From the NCBI GenBank assembly GCA_964454445.1, contig CAYVTD010000003.1, positions 49,366 to 113,365 of the forward strand: a DNA stretch of 64,000 bases, written 5' to 3'. Every line of letters begins with the position of its first letter. Within the stretch, counting starts at the first letter, position 1. The notes beneath the pieces were generated by a model. It was not told where the DNA came from and made no database searches. It worked only from the letters and a program-made list of their open reading frames with translations. Made by a program: the position numbers and the translations under genes. This document shows, piece by piece, positions 9,901 to 18,234 of this stretch. The DNA is from CAYVTD01 sp964454445. GTDB lineage: Bacteria > Bacteroidota > Ignavibacteria > Kapaibacteriales > UBA2268.

Positions 9901-10231
9901 TGTCGAGAGGCGAGTTTTTGTTAATATTCTTTTCACGATAATTTTGATAATCGGTATAAATTTTGTGGAAATCGGGAAAAACATTGTCTGGGAACAATCT
10001 TTTTTCCCAGAACCATTCCAATCTTTTAAATTGCTTCCAGCCTGTGCATTTCGCGGGAGTTTTGTCCTGCCAATATTCTCTAAATTCTTGCTGTGCATCT
10101 TGAAAGTTCGCTTTGGCAACATTACTTGGGTGTGTAATCCAAGGTTGTGCTTGCATTGCTAATGGTGAAATGAATAGCCAAAATATTACTCCAATGTAAA
10201 AAAAGCTGTATTTTCTATTAACATATCTCAT
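6968..10231 (-). CDS. secreted BNR/sortilin-repeat protein with T9SS type A sorting domain
   Basis: A 1,087-residue protein predicted to be exported by Sec and then by the type IX secretion system. The signal peptide ends near AMQAQ (residue ~29). From about residue 150 to 720 there are nine Asp-box/BNR motifs of the form T-x-D-G-G-x-x-W, for example KTTNGGGAWQTF, KSIDGGESWKLL and VTHDGGKNWTIL, expected to build one or two beta-propellers. Two Ig-like domains of the gliding-motility type follow (about 780-990). The last ~80 residues are a T9SS type A sorting domain: TTPNPSDGVFYLE, then LPSGVYLAIF, ending in FIQKIIIK. Propellers of this kind occur in sialidases, sortilins and plant HCF136-like proteins, so enzymatic activity cannot be claimed. 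An AGGAG lies 13 bases before the start. The gene is monocistronic. Confidence 0.9.
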   Translation of the reverse strand: MRYVNRKYSFFYIGVIFWLFISPLAMQAQPWITHPSNVAKANFQDAQQEFREYWQDKTPAKCTGWKQFKRLEWFWEKRLFPDNVFPDFHKIYTDYQNYREKNINKNSPLDNNLYKWTALGPFVKPKQHPDYSPAGLGRTNCISFHPTNKNIIWTGASFGGVWKTTNGGGAWQTFPFTEFLSIGISDIAVAPSNPSVVYAATGDADAAGFLGVLYNYSIGIVKTTDDGATWKLTKPLYGQNLEIANKLLINRILVHPLNENIIYAGTSAGLYKSIDGGESWKLLSALYCRDLEFNSSDPEKIIGAFREVSENKYIFSIAFVNPETGELAKKIQFNDVVRIALAVSKADANTVYAIAAGNDMGFHSFLRSTDGGESWETRARKGTHPNYLHYYTSGSGAGGQGLYDLAIVVDPKNPNNVFIAGVNVWKTGNGGSSFDLVTDWQGWTAPWIHADIHSLKYSPDGALYACTDGGVNKTTNSGKNWTDLSNSLAITQFYKIDQYPGDESFIIGGTQDNGTHIKNGSSWSNILGGDGMDCKIDYTNKQYLYASMYYGSFWRSTNGGTSFFYMLDDRTTGETGAWVSPIAMDPKDPAVMYVGLVNLWKTTTRGAQWEKIAFPSSNYKIDCIALTEADASTIYASSMNMLAVTHDGGKNWTILFRAGAAISDIEADPKNKDRCWITLSGYKNSYKVMEVNGIKVTDISGSLPSVPANAITYQKNSPGRLYIGTDIGVFYKDNTLNDWIQMDNGLPNVVVTDLHIHYGTSKLRAATYARGLWETKVNNCNIAKPEIAIIGDTEFCQGGSCILTAPDGYVSYEWNNGKTSKSITVNQRGTYFVTITDEQGCKASSKDVIINVFSVPEITISTATKYPVCEGEKVRLRATIGFKEYYWSNGATGISTEVSEAGPIAVIGITSNGCSDTSDIFNLYFLPVPAKPDIYLDGPVLKTSSSASAYQWYLNGNPIQGAISNEHKPGSNGKYQVAVFGENGCSTLSDEFSFTTGIDDLSASESFIKTTPNPSDGVFYLEISDNICSDITLEITNLIGNKVFSSIIKNSGHKSQQKLDLRMLPSGVYLAIFNCGGKSFIQKIIIK

Positions 10232-10456
10232 TCTAATACTATCTCCTAAAAAACCCCAAGAAATAACATTGCCTTACTTGCAAAAGATAAAAACTGTAAG
10301 TTAGTGAATTATTTGATAACAACCATATCGACAATACATTAACGTCTTTTAATAAATTGTATTGAATAAGGTGTCTAAAATACATAAGTTTTATTTCGTC
10401 AATAGCTTTAGCTTTTTTTTCAATCAAAATTTATTCAAAAAATATTAAACAAAGAA

Positions 10457-11611
10457 ATGAGAACTATCGAAGCGCAGCGTTTGTCGGGCATTCCTGAATC
10501 AATTTTTACAACAATTTCCCAACTTGCTTTTCAGCATAATGCCGTCAATCTTGGTCAGGGTTTCCCTGATTTTGATGGGCCTGAATGGCTGATGCAAGCA
10601 GCTTATAGTGCTATGAAAGCAGGAAAGAATCAATATGCTCCCTCGAGTGGCATTTTTTCTTTAAGGAAGGAAATATGCGAAAATCAAAACAAGTATTATG
10701 GTTTGCAATGGGATAATGAAAAGAATGTTACGATTACTTCTGGAGCTACTGAAGCTATTTATACCACAATAACAGCCCTGGTCGATGAGGGCGACGAAGT
10801 CATCATGTTCGAGCCGTTTTACGATTCCTATCAAGCAGTAGTGAAGCTTGCCGGCGGAGTCGAAAAATATGTTACATTGAAAAAGCCTGATTTCCATTTT
10901 GATTTCGACGAACTCGAAGCTTTGATTAATAAAAGAACAAAAATCATAATCATCAATACTCCCCACAACCCAAGTGGAAAGATTTTTAACAACGAAGAGC
11001 TGCAATTCATTGCGAAACTTGCAGTTAAAAACGATTTGATTGTCGTTTCCGACGAGGTTTATGAATTTTTAACTTATGATGGTATAGAGCATCGGTCGAT
11101 AGCAGAATTTCCAGAGATGATGGAAAGAACCGTTATCATATCTTCGACAGGCAAGACTTTTAGTATGACCGGCTGGAAAATCGGTTGGGCTATCGCAAGC
11201 GAAATAATTACAGGTGCAATCAGAAAAGTCCATCAGTGGACAACGTTTGCATCGAACACACCTGCTCAACAGGCGATGGCTTTCGCACTTACACAACTCG
11301 ACTCTTACATTCCTGAATTTCGGAAAATGTATCTTCAAAAGCGTGATTTGATTTATTCCAAACTTTTAGAAACCCGTTTTACTCCTTATAAACCGTATGG
11401 GAGCTATTTCATTTTGGCGGATATGCCTGAAGATACAAAAACTAAAGGAATTGAATTTGCCAAGGAGCTCATCGTTAATTCTGGTGTTGCCACTATTCCT
11501 GTTTCAATTTTTTATAAAAAATCAGACGAAGGCGATACAATGATACGTTTATGTTTCGCCAAAAGTAATGATACTATTTATAAAGGAATTGACTTATTAA
11601 GAAATGTGTGA
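10457..11611 (+). CDS. class I PLP aminotransferase (methionine/kynurenine type)
   Basis: A 384-residue fold-type I aminotransferase closest by motifs to the YbdL methionine aminotransferase and kynurenine-oxoglutarate aminotransferase group. The N-terminus has NAVNLGQGFPDFDGPEWL, typical of this group. NTPHNPSGKIF binds the cofactor. The PLP-binding Lys is K233 in SSTGKTFSMTGWKIGW. The end carries the substrate-carboxylate Arg in DTMIRLCFAKSND. It transfers an amino group between amino acids and 2-oxoacids in the cytoplasm. It opens a same-strand series with tadA (26-base gap), rsmI and tmk. The exact substrate is not decided by the sequence. Confidence 0.88.
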   Translation: MRTIEAQRLSGIPESIFTTISQLAFQHNAVNLGQGFPDFDGPEWLMQAAYSAMKAGKNQYAPSSGIFSLRKEICENQNKYYGLQWDNEKNVTITSGATEAIYTTITALVDEGDEVIMFEPFYDSYQAVVKLAGGVEKYVTLKKPDFHFDFDELEALINKRTKIIIINTPHNPSGKIFNNEELQFIAKLAVKNDLIVVSDEVYEFLTYDGIEHRSIAEFPEMMERTVIISSTGKTFSMTGWKIGWAIASEIITGAIRKVHQWTTFASNTPAQQAMAFALTQLDSYIPEFRKMYLQKRDLIYSKLLETRFTPYKPYGSYFILADMPEDTKTKGIEFAKELIVNSGVATIPVSIFYKKSDEGDTMIRLCFAKSNDTIYKGIDLLRNV

Positions 11612-11637
11612 TGATAAAGCTGCTTAAGAATATTTAA

Positions 11638-12117
11638 ATGCCAATAATAGATGATAATATTGAATCAGGAGACGCTTTTTGGATGCAAGTGGCTTTAGAC
11701 TTGGCAAGCATGGCGGCAGAAAACGAAGATGTGCCTGTTGGATGCGTTATTGTCAAAGATGAGGCTATCATTGGCAAAGGATATAATTGTGTTGAGAAAG
11801 ATAAAGATGCCACTGCTCATGCCGAGTTAATTGCAATAAAAGAAGCTATTAAAACAGCTGGTTACAAGCATTTGCTTGACACAAAGATATATACGACACT
11901 TGAGCCTTGTTCTATGTGTGCCGGGGCTATTGTTCTTGCCAGAATTTCTGAAATTATTATTGCTGCAGACGACTTAAAAGCTGGCGCTTGTGGTTCTGTT
12001 TTGAATATTGCTCAAAACGAAAGGTTAAATCATAGATGCGTAATTAGAAGAGGGGTTTTAAGAGAAGAAAGCGAGCTAATGATTAAAGATTTTTTCAAAA
12101 AGCTAAGAGAAAAGTAA
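11638..12117 (+). CDS. tadA: tRNA-specific adenosine deaminase TadA
   Basis: A 159-residue zinc deaminase that converts adenosine 34 of tRNA-Arg(ACG) to inosine. The active site is complete: H61-A-E63 (zinc ligand and proton shuttle) in TAHAELIAIKEA, and P90-C91-S-M-C94 in TLEPCSMCAGAIVLARI. The family also includes guanine deaminases, but the long form ending in a helical FFKKLREK tail and the Ala-Gly-Ala-Ile-Val after the zinc site favour TadA. The stop is one base before the start of rsmI, so the two are translationally close and fit a translation-related operon. Confidence 0.93.
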   Translation: MPIIDDNIESGDAFWMQVALDLASMAAENEDVPVGCVIVKDEAIIGKGYNCVEKDKDATAHAELIAIKEAIKTAGYKHLLDTKIYTTLEPCSMCAGAIVLARISEIIIAADDLKAGACGSVLNIAQNERLNHRCVIRRGVLREESELMIKDFFKKLREK

Positions 12118-12118
12118 G

Positions 12119-12847
12119 ATGGACAATAATATTGAAATTCTTGGTAGTTTATATATTGTGCCAACTCCGATAGGAAACCTCGAGGATATAACGTTTCGTT
12201 CGCTCAAGACCTTGAATTCCGTTGATATTATTGCCTGCGAAGATACCCGGGAAACTTCGAAATTGCTTAACCATTATAAGATAAATGGGAAAACACTTGA
12301 GAGTTACCACGAGCATAATGAAGAAACTAAAAATCATTATTTGTTGAGTTTGCTTAAGTCGGGTAAAAAAATTGCATTAGTTTCCGATGCAGGCACACCC
12401 ACAGTTTCCGATCCTGGATATAAACTTGTTCGTTTATGCTTGCATAATGGAATTAATGTTGTTCCCTTGCCGGGTGCTTCTGCAATGCTGACAGCACTGA
12501 CAGCAAGCGGTTTACCGACAGATAAATTCACATTCTTTGGCTTTCCACCTCAAAAAAAAGGTCGGTCAGAATTTTTGAAATCTATTGCCAATCATCCATT
12601 TACATCTATTATTTATGAATCGCCACATAAAATCTTGGATTTCGTCGGCGATTTAGCAGAAATTCTCGAAGAATCACGCGAAATATGTATAGCAAGAGAA
12701 CTAACAAAAAAATTTGAAGAGATTTTTTTAGGGACGATCTCTGAAGCAAAGGAATTCTTAGCGAAAAAAGATAGGATTTTGGGTGAATTTGTAGTAATTT
12801 TGTCGGGAAAAGAAAAAGATAAAATGGAAAACAATGAGGATAACTGA
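12119..12847 (+). CDS. rsmI: 16S rRNA (cytidine(1402)-2'-O)-methyltransferase RsmI
   Basis: A 242-residue member of the tetrapyrrole-methylase superfamily that methylates the 2'-OH of C1402 in the decoding centre. Diagnostic stretches are YIVPTPIGNLEDITFRSL near the N-terminus, CEDTRETSKLLNHY, LVSDAGTPTVSDPGYKL and PLPGASAMLTAL (S-adenosylmethionine site), and FFGFPPQKKGRS. It is shorter at the C-terminus than E. coli RsmI, lacking the extra helical tail. Its stop overlaps the tmk start in a TGATG arrangement (12845-12849), so translational coupling is likely. Confidence 0.93.
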   Translation: MDNNIEILGSLYIVPTPIGNLEDITFRSLKTLNSVDIIACEDTRETSKLLNHYKINGKTLESYHEHNEETKNHYLLSLLKSGKKIALVSDAGTPTVSDPGYKLVRLCLHNGINVVPLPGASAMLTALTASGLPTDKFTFFGFPPQKKGRSEFLKSIANHPFTSIIYESPHKILDFVGDLAEILEESREICIARELTKKFEEIFLGTISEAKEFLAKKDRILGEFVVILSGKEKDKMENNEDN

Positions 12848-13452
12848 TGCTTATAACTTTTGAGGGGATTGACGGCTCTGGCAAATCGACGCAAATTAAG
12901 CTTTTATCTGATTATTTAAAATCCATCGGTCATCAAGTTATTCAGTTTCGCGAACCTGGAAGTAGCCATGTCTCTGAAATAATCAGGTCTTTGCTACTAG
13001 ACAAGGATTCCTCGATAACTCCTATTACAGAGCTATTTCTTTTCGAGGCTGCCCGGTCTGAATTAGTCGAAAGACATGTGATTCCTGCACTAAAAGAGGG
13101 TAAAACTGTACTTATAGACCGTTTCTATGACTCTACGACTGCTTACCAGGGCTATGGCAGGGAACTCGATATCGACAACGTAAAAACTTGTAATATGTTT
13201 GCAACACAAGGATTTATTCCTGATTTGACCTTTTTCCTCGATATTTCAATTAAAACGTCTGCAAAACGCTCCACAGATAAGGAGAAAGACAGAATGGAAA
13301 TGGCTGGAAATGCGTTTTTTAAAAGGGTTATAGCCGGATTTAAGCAGATTGCAAACGATGAGCCGGACAGGTTTCATATTATTAATGCAAATGGAGATGT
13401 TTTGCAAACGCATAATTTGATTGTAAACATAGTTACTCAACGTTTAGTATAG
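12847..13452 (+). CDS. tmk: thymidylate kinase
   Basis: A 201-residue dTMP kinase making dTDP for DNA synthesis. The P-loop is FEGIDGSGKSTQ (residues 5-16). The substrate-binding region has the DRF motif in LIDRFYDSTTAYQGYGR, and FREPG is the other conserved dTMP loop. The LID region has the Arg/Lys-rich KTSAKRSTDKEKDRME segment. Length is normal. The start overlaps the last base of rsmI. A run of translation and nucleotide genes is a common housekeeping grouping. The gene is followed by an 88-base AT-rich gap. Confidence 0.95.
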   Translation: MLITFEGIDGSGKSTQIKLLSDYLKSIGHQVIQFREPGSSHVSEIIRSLLLDKDSSITPITELFLFEAARSELVERHVIPALKEGKTVLIDRFYDSTTAYQGYGRELDIDNVKTCNMFATQGFIPDLTFFLDISIKTSAKRSTDKEKDRMEMAGNAFFKRVIAGFKQIANDEPDRFHIINANGDVLQTHNLIVNIVTQRLV

Positions 13453-13540
13453 ATTCTCATAATTAATCTAAAATTATTAGAATTATAAAAAAATATTTAA
13501 ATTTGAAAAAAGTATCAAGTATTTTTTAAAGGGAATTACA

Positions 13541-14467
13541 ATGAAATTACGTTATATTGCTCTCTTGCCAATCATATTATTTTCAATAGCTTTGCTTGTT
13601 TCTTGCAGTGAAAAGAAAGAAAAACCCAGCTTGGAAGAAATTCTTGGTAAAGATTTTTTTGCTGAAGATTCTGCAAAAGCCAAGCAGCAAAGACAACAAC
13701 AACCAAACCAACAGCAGCAACAACAGCAAAGACAAGGTGCTCCTAGTGCAGGACAACAAGGGCAAATGCCTCCTCAGCCTCAGGCTCAGGTAGATCCACA
13801 ACTGCAACAGATATATCAAAAAGCTATTGAAAAAATGAACAAAAACGATATAAAAGGTGGTATTGCTGAGCTTACTAAAGCCATTAAAATGAATCAATTT
13901 ATCCCCGATCTTTATCAAACTCGCGGCGTAGCACTGATGCGTCTCAACAATTTTGATTTAGCTCTTCAGGATTTTAGCAAAGCAATAGCTCTTAATCCTG
14001 ATTTTGTTCAAGCATACCAAATGCGTTCAAATATCTATATGCAAAAAAATCAGCTTAAAAATGCCGCCTCAGATCTTAGGCATTTGGCACGTCTTATGCC
14101 TCCGGAGCCTCCCCAGCAAAAATCTGCTGCTTTTTCCCGGGCTGGCAGCATTAGCATTCAGGCAAACGACTTCGAAGGTGCCAAGCAACTCTTCGATCAG
14201 GCATTAAAATTTGATGCAAACAATGTCGAGGCAATAACAGGCATGGGATACCTTTATATGCAACAGCAGAAGATTGAAAATGCAATGAATAATTTCAACA
14301 AGGCAATTCAACTCTATCCAAGCAATGGGCCCGCTTTATTCTATCGTGGCAGTTTGAAAATTGCACTTGGCGATACTGCTGGTGCCTGTGCAGACTGGGA
14401 AAAATCCAAGAGTTTTAATTATCCTCAGGCAAGTAAATTGCTCGAAAAATTTTGCAATAAAAAGTAA
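13541..14467 (+). CDS. TPR-repeat lipoprotein with Gln-rich linker
   Basis: A 308-residue predicted lipoprotein. The N-terminal hydrophobic segment ends in a lipobox LLVSC with the lipidated Cys at 22. A low-complexity linker of Gln, Asn and Pro (about residues 45-90) leads to five to six tetratricopeptide repeats (about 85-300), including GGIAELTKAIKMNQFIPDLYQTRG and NNFDLALQDFSKAIALNPDF-type units. The TPRs suggest a scaffold for a protein complex at the cell envelope. No partner is identified. The start follows AAAGGGAATTACA. The Gln-rich stretch is encoded by near-repetitive CAA/CAG codons. Confidence 0.85.
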   Translation: MKLRYIALLPIILFSIALLVSCSEKKEKPSLEEILGKDFFAEDSAKAKQQRQQQPNQQQQQQQRQGAPSAGQQGQMPPQPQAQVDPQLQQIYQKAIEKMNKNDIKGGIAELTKAIKMNQFIPDLYQTRGVALMRLNNFDLALQDFSKAIALNPDFVQAYQMRSNIYMQKNQLKNAASDLRHLARLMPPEPPQQKSAAFSRAGSISIQANDFEGAKQLFDQALKFDANNVEAITGMGYLYMQQQKIENAMNNFNKAIQLYPSNGPALFYRGSLKIALGDTAGACADWEKSKSFNYPQASKLLEKFCNKK

Positions 14468-14477
14468 TTATCTATTT

Positions 14478-16421
14478 ATGCAGGCATTAGAAAGCATCAA
14501 AAAACGACTTGAAGTACTGCAGGCACGCTACCCTAAGCAAGAGGATTATTATATACCAGCGCTTTGGTCGAATCCGCAAATAACAACGAATGAAAGTGTT
14601 GTTCGAGTCGATCCATATAAATTTTTCATTGGAAAAATTGAAGAAATAAAAGCAAGCGAAAGTGAAAGGCAATCTTCAGCAATTCCCTTTGTTTACAATA
14701 TGTTGCTGCGATATACAACTGCTTTTGACCACGAAGGAGATGGACATTTAATTCGAAAGTTTTCCCGAACTGGCTTTCGAAAAAACGGTACATTTTTAAA
14801 GGGTATCGCCTTGTTACCATACATCAAATCGCTTGGTGTTAATACTGTTTATCTACTGCCCGTTACTTCAATTGGCATCGATGGCAGAAAAGGGACGCTC
14901 GGCTCGCCTTATGCTATTAAAAATCCGTATCTTCTCGATGAAAATTTGTCCGAGCCTTTGTTGGAAACGACTGTTGAAGAGCAATTTAAGGCATTTGTCG
15001 AAGCTGCGCATCATCTTGGAATGGATGTCATTCTCGAATTTGTATTTCGCACGGCAAGTATTGACAGCGATTTGGCTTTGGAGCGACCTAATTGGTTTTA
15101 TTGGATAAAAAAGGAAGTCAAAGATCGTGAGCAAGTTAAAATTGATAAAAACACGTATGGCGCACCCGATTTTACTGAAGAAGAATTGTTGGAAATAAAA
15201 GAAAAAGTTGAAAACGGTGATTTTAGCGAGCTTTTGCCGCCGCACAAATATTACAGTAATTTATTTATTTTACCTCCTGAAACTGTTTCTTTGCAAAACG
15301 GGAAAATCATTGGTTTTAACAATGGTAAGCCAATATCGAGAATTCCTTCAGCTTTTGCTGATTGGCCCCCAAATGATACACAACCGCCCTGGAGCGATGT
15401 TACCTATTTAAGGCTATATGACCATAAGGACTTTAATTATATTGCATATAATACAGTTAGAATGTATGACGAAGAACTTGCCCAAGAAAAATATATTGTT
15501 AAAGACCTTTGGGAAAGCATTTGTGGGATAATCCCTTATTATCAAAGAACTTTTGGTATCGATGGAGTTTTGCTCGATATGGGACATTCGCTTCCAAGCA
15601 AGCTAAGAGCAAGAATAACTTCAGAGGCACGCATTTTAAACAAGCATTTTAAGTTTTGGGAAGAGAATTTCTCGCTTAATGAAAAATCGGTCGAAGATGG
15701 ATACGATGCCGTTGTGGGTTATCTACCCTTCGATGCACATATACCACAAAAATTGAACGACTTGCTTAAACGGCTTGCTTCAGAAGGCAGCCCTTTGCCT
15801 TTTTTTGCAACAGCAGAAACTCACAACACTCCTCGGGCAGCTTCACGTGCTTATGGAGTTAAATTCTCAAAATTTATTTGGACTTTCAATTGCTTTCTTC
15901 CTGAGATATTGTTCATTCATTCCGGTTATGAGCTTGGGGAATCTGTGCCTGTAAATACTGGGCTCGGTTTCACTCCAGAGGAGCAAAGCAAATATCCTGC
16001 TGAAAAATTGCCTCTTTTTTCAGAAGCTGAGCTTTGCTGGAGCAACAAGGAACAATGGACAGAGTATCTAAGAAAAATTGTTGATATACGCAATCAATAT
16101 CTTGAAATTATTGAAAATACATCTCCCAATTCAATCATACCTCTCCAAACCTCAAGTGATGAATGTGTGGCTTTTTTGAGGATTTCGGCGGATAAAACTT
16201 TGGTTGTGCTATTTGCAGGTAGTATGAAACAAGAAAAAGCGATAAATCTTGAAATATCAATGAATAGCGAATTTGCAAAATTTTTCAGTTTTATATCTGG
16301 GAAGTCTTTTGAAACGGAAGATGGCATCCTGAAAATTCCTCTGGAGCCATTTCAAGCTGTTTGCGGTGAGCTTGTGCAAATGAACGTTTCTACTCCTTTA
16401 ATGCCTGCGAACCAACTTTAA
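14478..16421 (+). CDS. GH13-like alpha-amylase superfamily protein (maltosyltransferase-like)
   Basis: A 647-residue (alpha/beta)8-barrel protein of the alpha-amylase superfamily. The ATG at 14478 follows the previous stop by ten bases; an in-frame start at 14361 would overlap the TPR gene by over 100 bases and is rejected. Barrel landmarks are LPYIKSLGVNTVYLLPV (beta2), AAHHLGMDVILEFVF (beta3), FGIDGVLLDMGHSLP with the likely nucleophile Asp (beta4), and FFATAETHNTPRAASRAYG with the likely general acid Glu. GYELGESVPVNTGLGF resembles bacterial maltosyltransferase-type members. The third catalytic Asp is not obvious. It probably acts on alpha-1,4-glucans, but glycogen genes are absent from the window. 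Its 3' end overlaps the convergent PolX gene by 24 bases. Confidence 0.7.
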   Translation: MQALESIKKRLEVLQARYPKQEDYYIPALWSNPQITTNESVVRVDPYKFFIGKIEEIKASESERQSSAIPFVYNMLLRYTTAFDHEGDGHLIRKFSRTGFRKNGTFLKGIALLPYIKSLGVNTVYLLPVTSIGIDGRKGTLGSPYAIKNPYLLDENLSEPLLETTVEEQFKAFVEAAHHLGMDVILEFVFRTASIDSDLALERPNWFYWIKKEVKDREQVKIDKNTYGAPDFTEEELLEIKEKVENGDFSELLPPHKYYSNLFILPPETVSLQNGKIIGFNNGKPISRIPSAFADWPPNDTQPPWSDVTYLRLYDHKDFNYIAYNTVRMYDEELAQEKYIVKDLWESICGIIPYYQRTFGIDGVLLDMGHSLPSKLRARITSEARILNKHFKFWEENFSLNEKSVEDGYDAVVGYLPFDAHIPQKLNDLLKRLASEGSPLPFFATAETHNTPRAASRAYGVKFSKFIWTFNCFLPEILFIHSGYELGESVPVNTGLGFTPEEQSKYPAEKLPLFSEAELCWSNKEQWTEYLRKIVDIRNQYLEIIENTSPNSIIPLQTSSDECVAFLRISADKTLVVLFAGSMKQEKAINLEISMNSEFAKFFSFISGKSFETEDGILKIPLEPFQAVCGELVQMNVSTPLMPANQL

Positions 16422-18089
16422 AAAATCATCAACTTTGAGCGTGTTTACAACATCATCGCAAGAAAGCATTCCTTTTCGCGCGACTTTAACGCCTGTGAAA
16501 ACATCGCTTAATGTGCTGATGCGATGCGAATCGGGATTAATCGATATTTTAACTCCAAGTTTTTTTGCATAGCGCGTATTTTGCCAATTCAAATCCAATC
16601 GATAAGGATTGCTGTTAATTTCAATTATTTTACTATACTCGGCTGCAGCTTCTATAACTTTTTCCATATCAACAGGGTAGGCTTCGCGAGAAAGCAAAAG
16701 TCTGCCTGTTGGGTGCCCAAGCATTGTTGTATATGGATTTTGCAAAGCAGTAATTATTCGCTGTGTCATTTTCTCTTTGTCCATCTTAAAATGGCTATGA
16801 ACGGAAGCAACGACCACATCGAAAAGTTCGAGAGTGCTTTCGTCATAATCCAAAGAACCATCGGGTAGTATGTCCGATTCAATGCCTTTGAGTATCACTA
16901 TGCCGTGGTCTTGAGCATTTAAGCGGTCAATTTCTTCGTGTTGCAGGCGGACCTTTTCGGGAGAAAGCCCGTTAGCATAGACGGCACTTTGGCTGTGGTC
17001 GCATATTATAAAATATTTGAAACCTAATTCCTTTGATTTTAAAGCCATTTCGAGGATGGTGTTTGCTCCATCGCTCCAAGTGCTATGGCAATGCACCATA
17101 CCCTTCAGATCGTTTTCACAAATTAACTCCTGTAATTTATTTTCTTTTGCAAGCTCAATAATCTCCGGATCTTCGCGTAATTCAGGCTCAACAAATTGAA
17201 TCCCGGCGAGCTTGTATAGTTCTTCTTCATTTTTTAATGCAATCGTTGTCCCATCTTTTTTTAGTTCATTTTCACCAATATCATAACCATTGTCTGAAAA
17301 TAATTTATTGAATGAAAGAAGGTAATCGTCGTTGCCTGTCGATTGATGGAGACGCCAGAAAAAGTTATTATGTGAACAAATTTCAATTTGTACAGGAATA
17401 TTATTCTCAGTCTCAAAATAGAAATAATTATTCTTTTGCAAAGCCATAAAAGCTCTTTTAAGCTCTTTGGATACATCGCTGTCAGCCGATGCGACAAGCC
17501 TAATCTCGCGAATAGTCTCGACAAATCGACGAAAATCAGAAGTCAGGCTAGTATTGGACATACCGGGAATGTCTGATAAAGTTTTTAAAATCTTCTCGAT
17601 ATCTTGTTTTATAGATTCTTGTGAAAATCGTCCGATATTTGCTTTGATATGCCCAATACCTATAAAAATAATCTCCTGGCTTTTTGTGTTAAAGCCTTTT
17701 ACTTTTGCAAGCTCCCCGTTTTTGCACATATTGTCGAGATCTTCAATTCCTCTGACTCCATATTCGCGGAAAAGCATTCCAGCTTTTTTCGGACCAATTC
17801 CAGGAAGTTTAATTACTTTTAATAAGCCAATAGGAATTTCCTCTTTGATTTTCTCGAAATACTTCATTTCCCCATTCAGGACATAATCGGTGATTTTTTC
17901 TTGCAATGCCTTGCCAAAACCTTTTATTTCGGCAAGAGTTCCTTGTCGAACTGCATTCTCGATGTCGATATTTTGGTTTTTTATTATATCTGCAGCATTG
18001 CTGTATGCACGCGATTTAAATGGATTTTCGCCCTTTATTTCGAGAAGTAGAGCCAGGTCGTGTAATATTTTTATTATTTGTTCATTCAT
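16398..18089 (-). CDS. PolX-type protein: degraded polymerase core plus PHP phosphoesterase
   Basis: A 563-residue family X DNA polymerase/PHP protein, counted from the ATG at 18089, which has AAGGA eight bases upstream; longer in-frame starts reach 18176. The N-terminal 8-kDa and helix-hairpin-helix parts look normal (ENPFKSRAYSNAA, GFGKALQEKI, LPGIGPKKAGMLFREYG). In the palm, the usual D-x-D of the bacterial family is E195-I-R197 and the third Asp is Q234, so nucleotide transfer should be lost. The C-terminal PHP domain (from about 330) keeps its metal ligands: HCHSTWSDG, CDHS, GIESDI, SVHSHF, LGHPTGR, NPDSHR. It may act as a 3'-5' exonuclease or phosphoesterase in repair. It converges on the GH13-like gene. 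Confidence 0.85.
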   Translation of the reverse strand: MNEQIIKILHDLALLLEIKGENPFKSRAYSNAADIIKNQNIDIENAVRQGTLAEIKGFGKALQEKITDYVLNGEMKYFEKIKEEIPIGLLKVIKLPGIGPKKAGMLFREYGVRGIEDLDNMCKNGELAKVKGFNTKSQEIIFIGIGHIKANIGRFSQESIKQDIEKILKTLSDIPGMSNTSLTSDFRRFVETIREIRLVASADSDVSKELKRAFMALQKNNYFYFETENNIPVQIEICSHNNFFWRLHQSTGNDDYLLSFNKLFSDNGYDIGENELKKDGTTIALKNEEELYKLAGIQFVEPELREDPEIIELAKENKLQELICENDLKGMVHCHSTWSDGANTILEMALKSKELGFKYFIICDHSQSAVYANGLSPEKVRLQHEEIDRLNAQDHGIVILKGIESDILPDGSLDYDESTLELFDVVVASVHSHFKMDKEKMTQRIITALQNPYTTMLGHPTGRLLLSREAYPVDMEKVIEAAAEYSKIIEINSNPYRLDLNWQNTRYAKKLGVKISINPDSHRISTLSDVFTGVKVARKGMLSCDDVVNTLKVDDFLKLVRRH

Positions 18090-18234
18090 TTCTTTTTCCT
18101 TATCTGCTATCATCAGTTTTCCAAAGTTAAGCCAATATCCATAAAAGAAAAAATCAGGTTTTAAATTATTTCTCATTTTATACGTTAATATTACCGTTCA
18201 TTAATAATAGAAATTTCAATAAAGGAGAATATAG

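Noticed and set aside
14361..14477. N-terminal extension of the GH13-like protein
   Set aside because: It overlaps the TPR lipoprotein gene out of frame, and a good ATG with similarity to the family begins at 14478.
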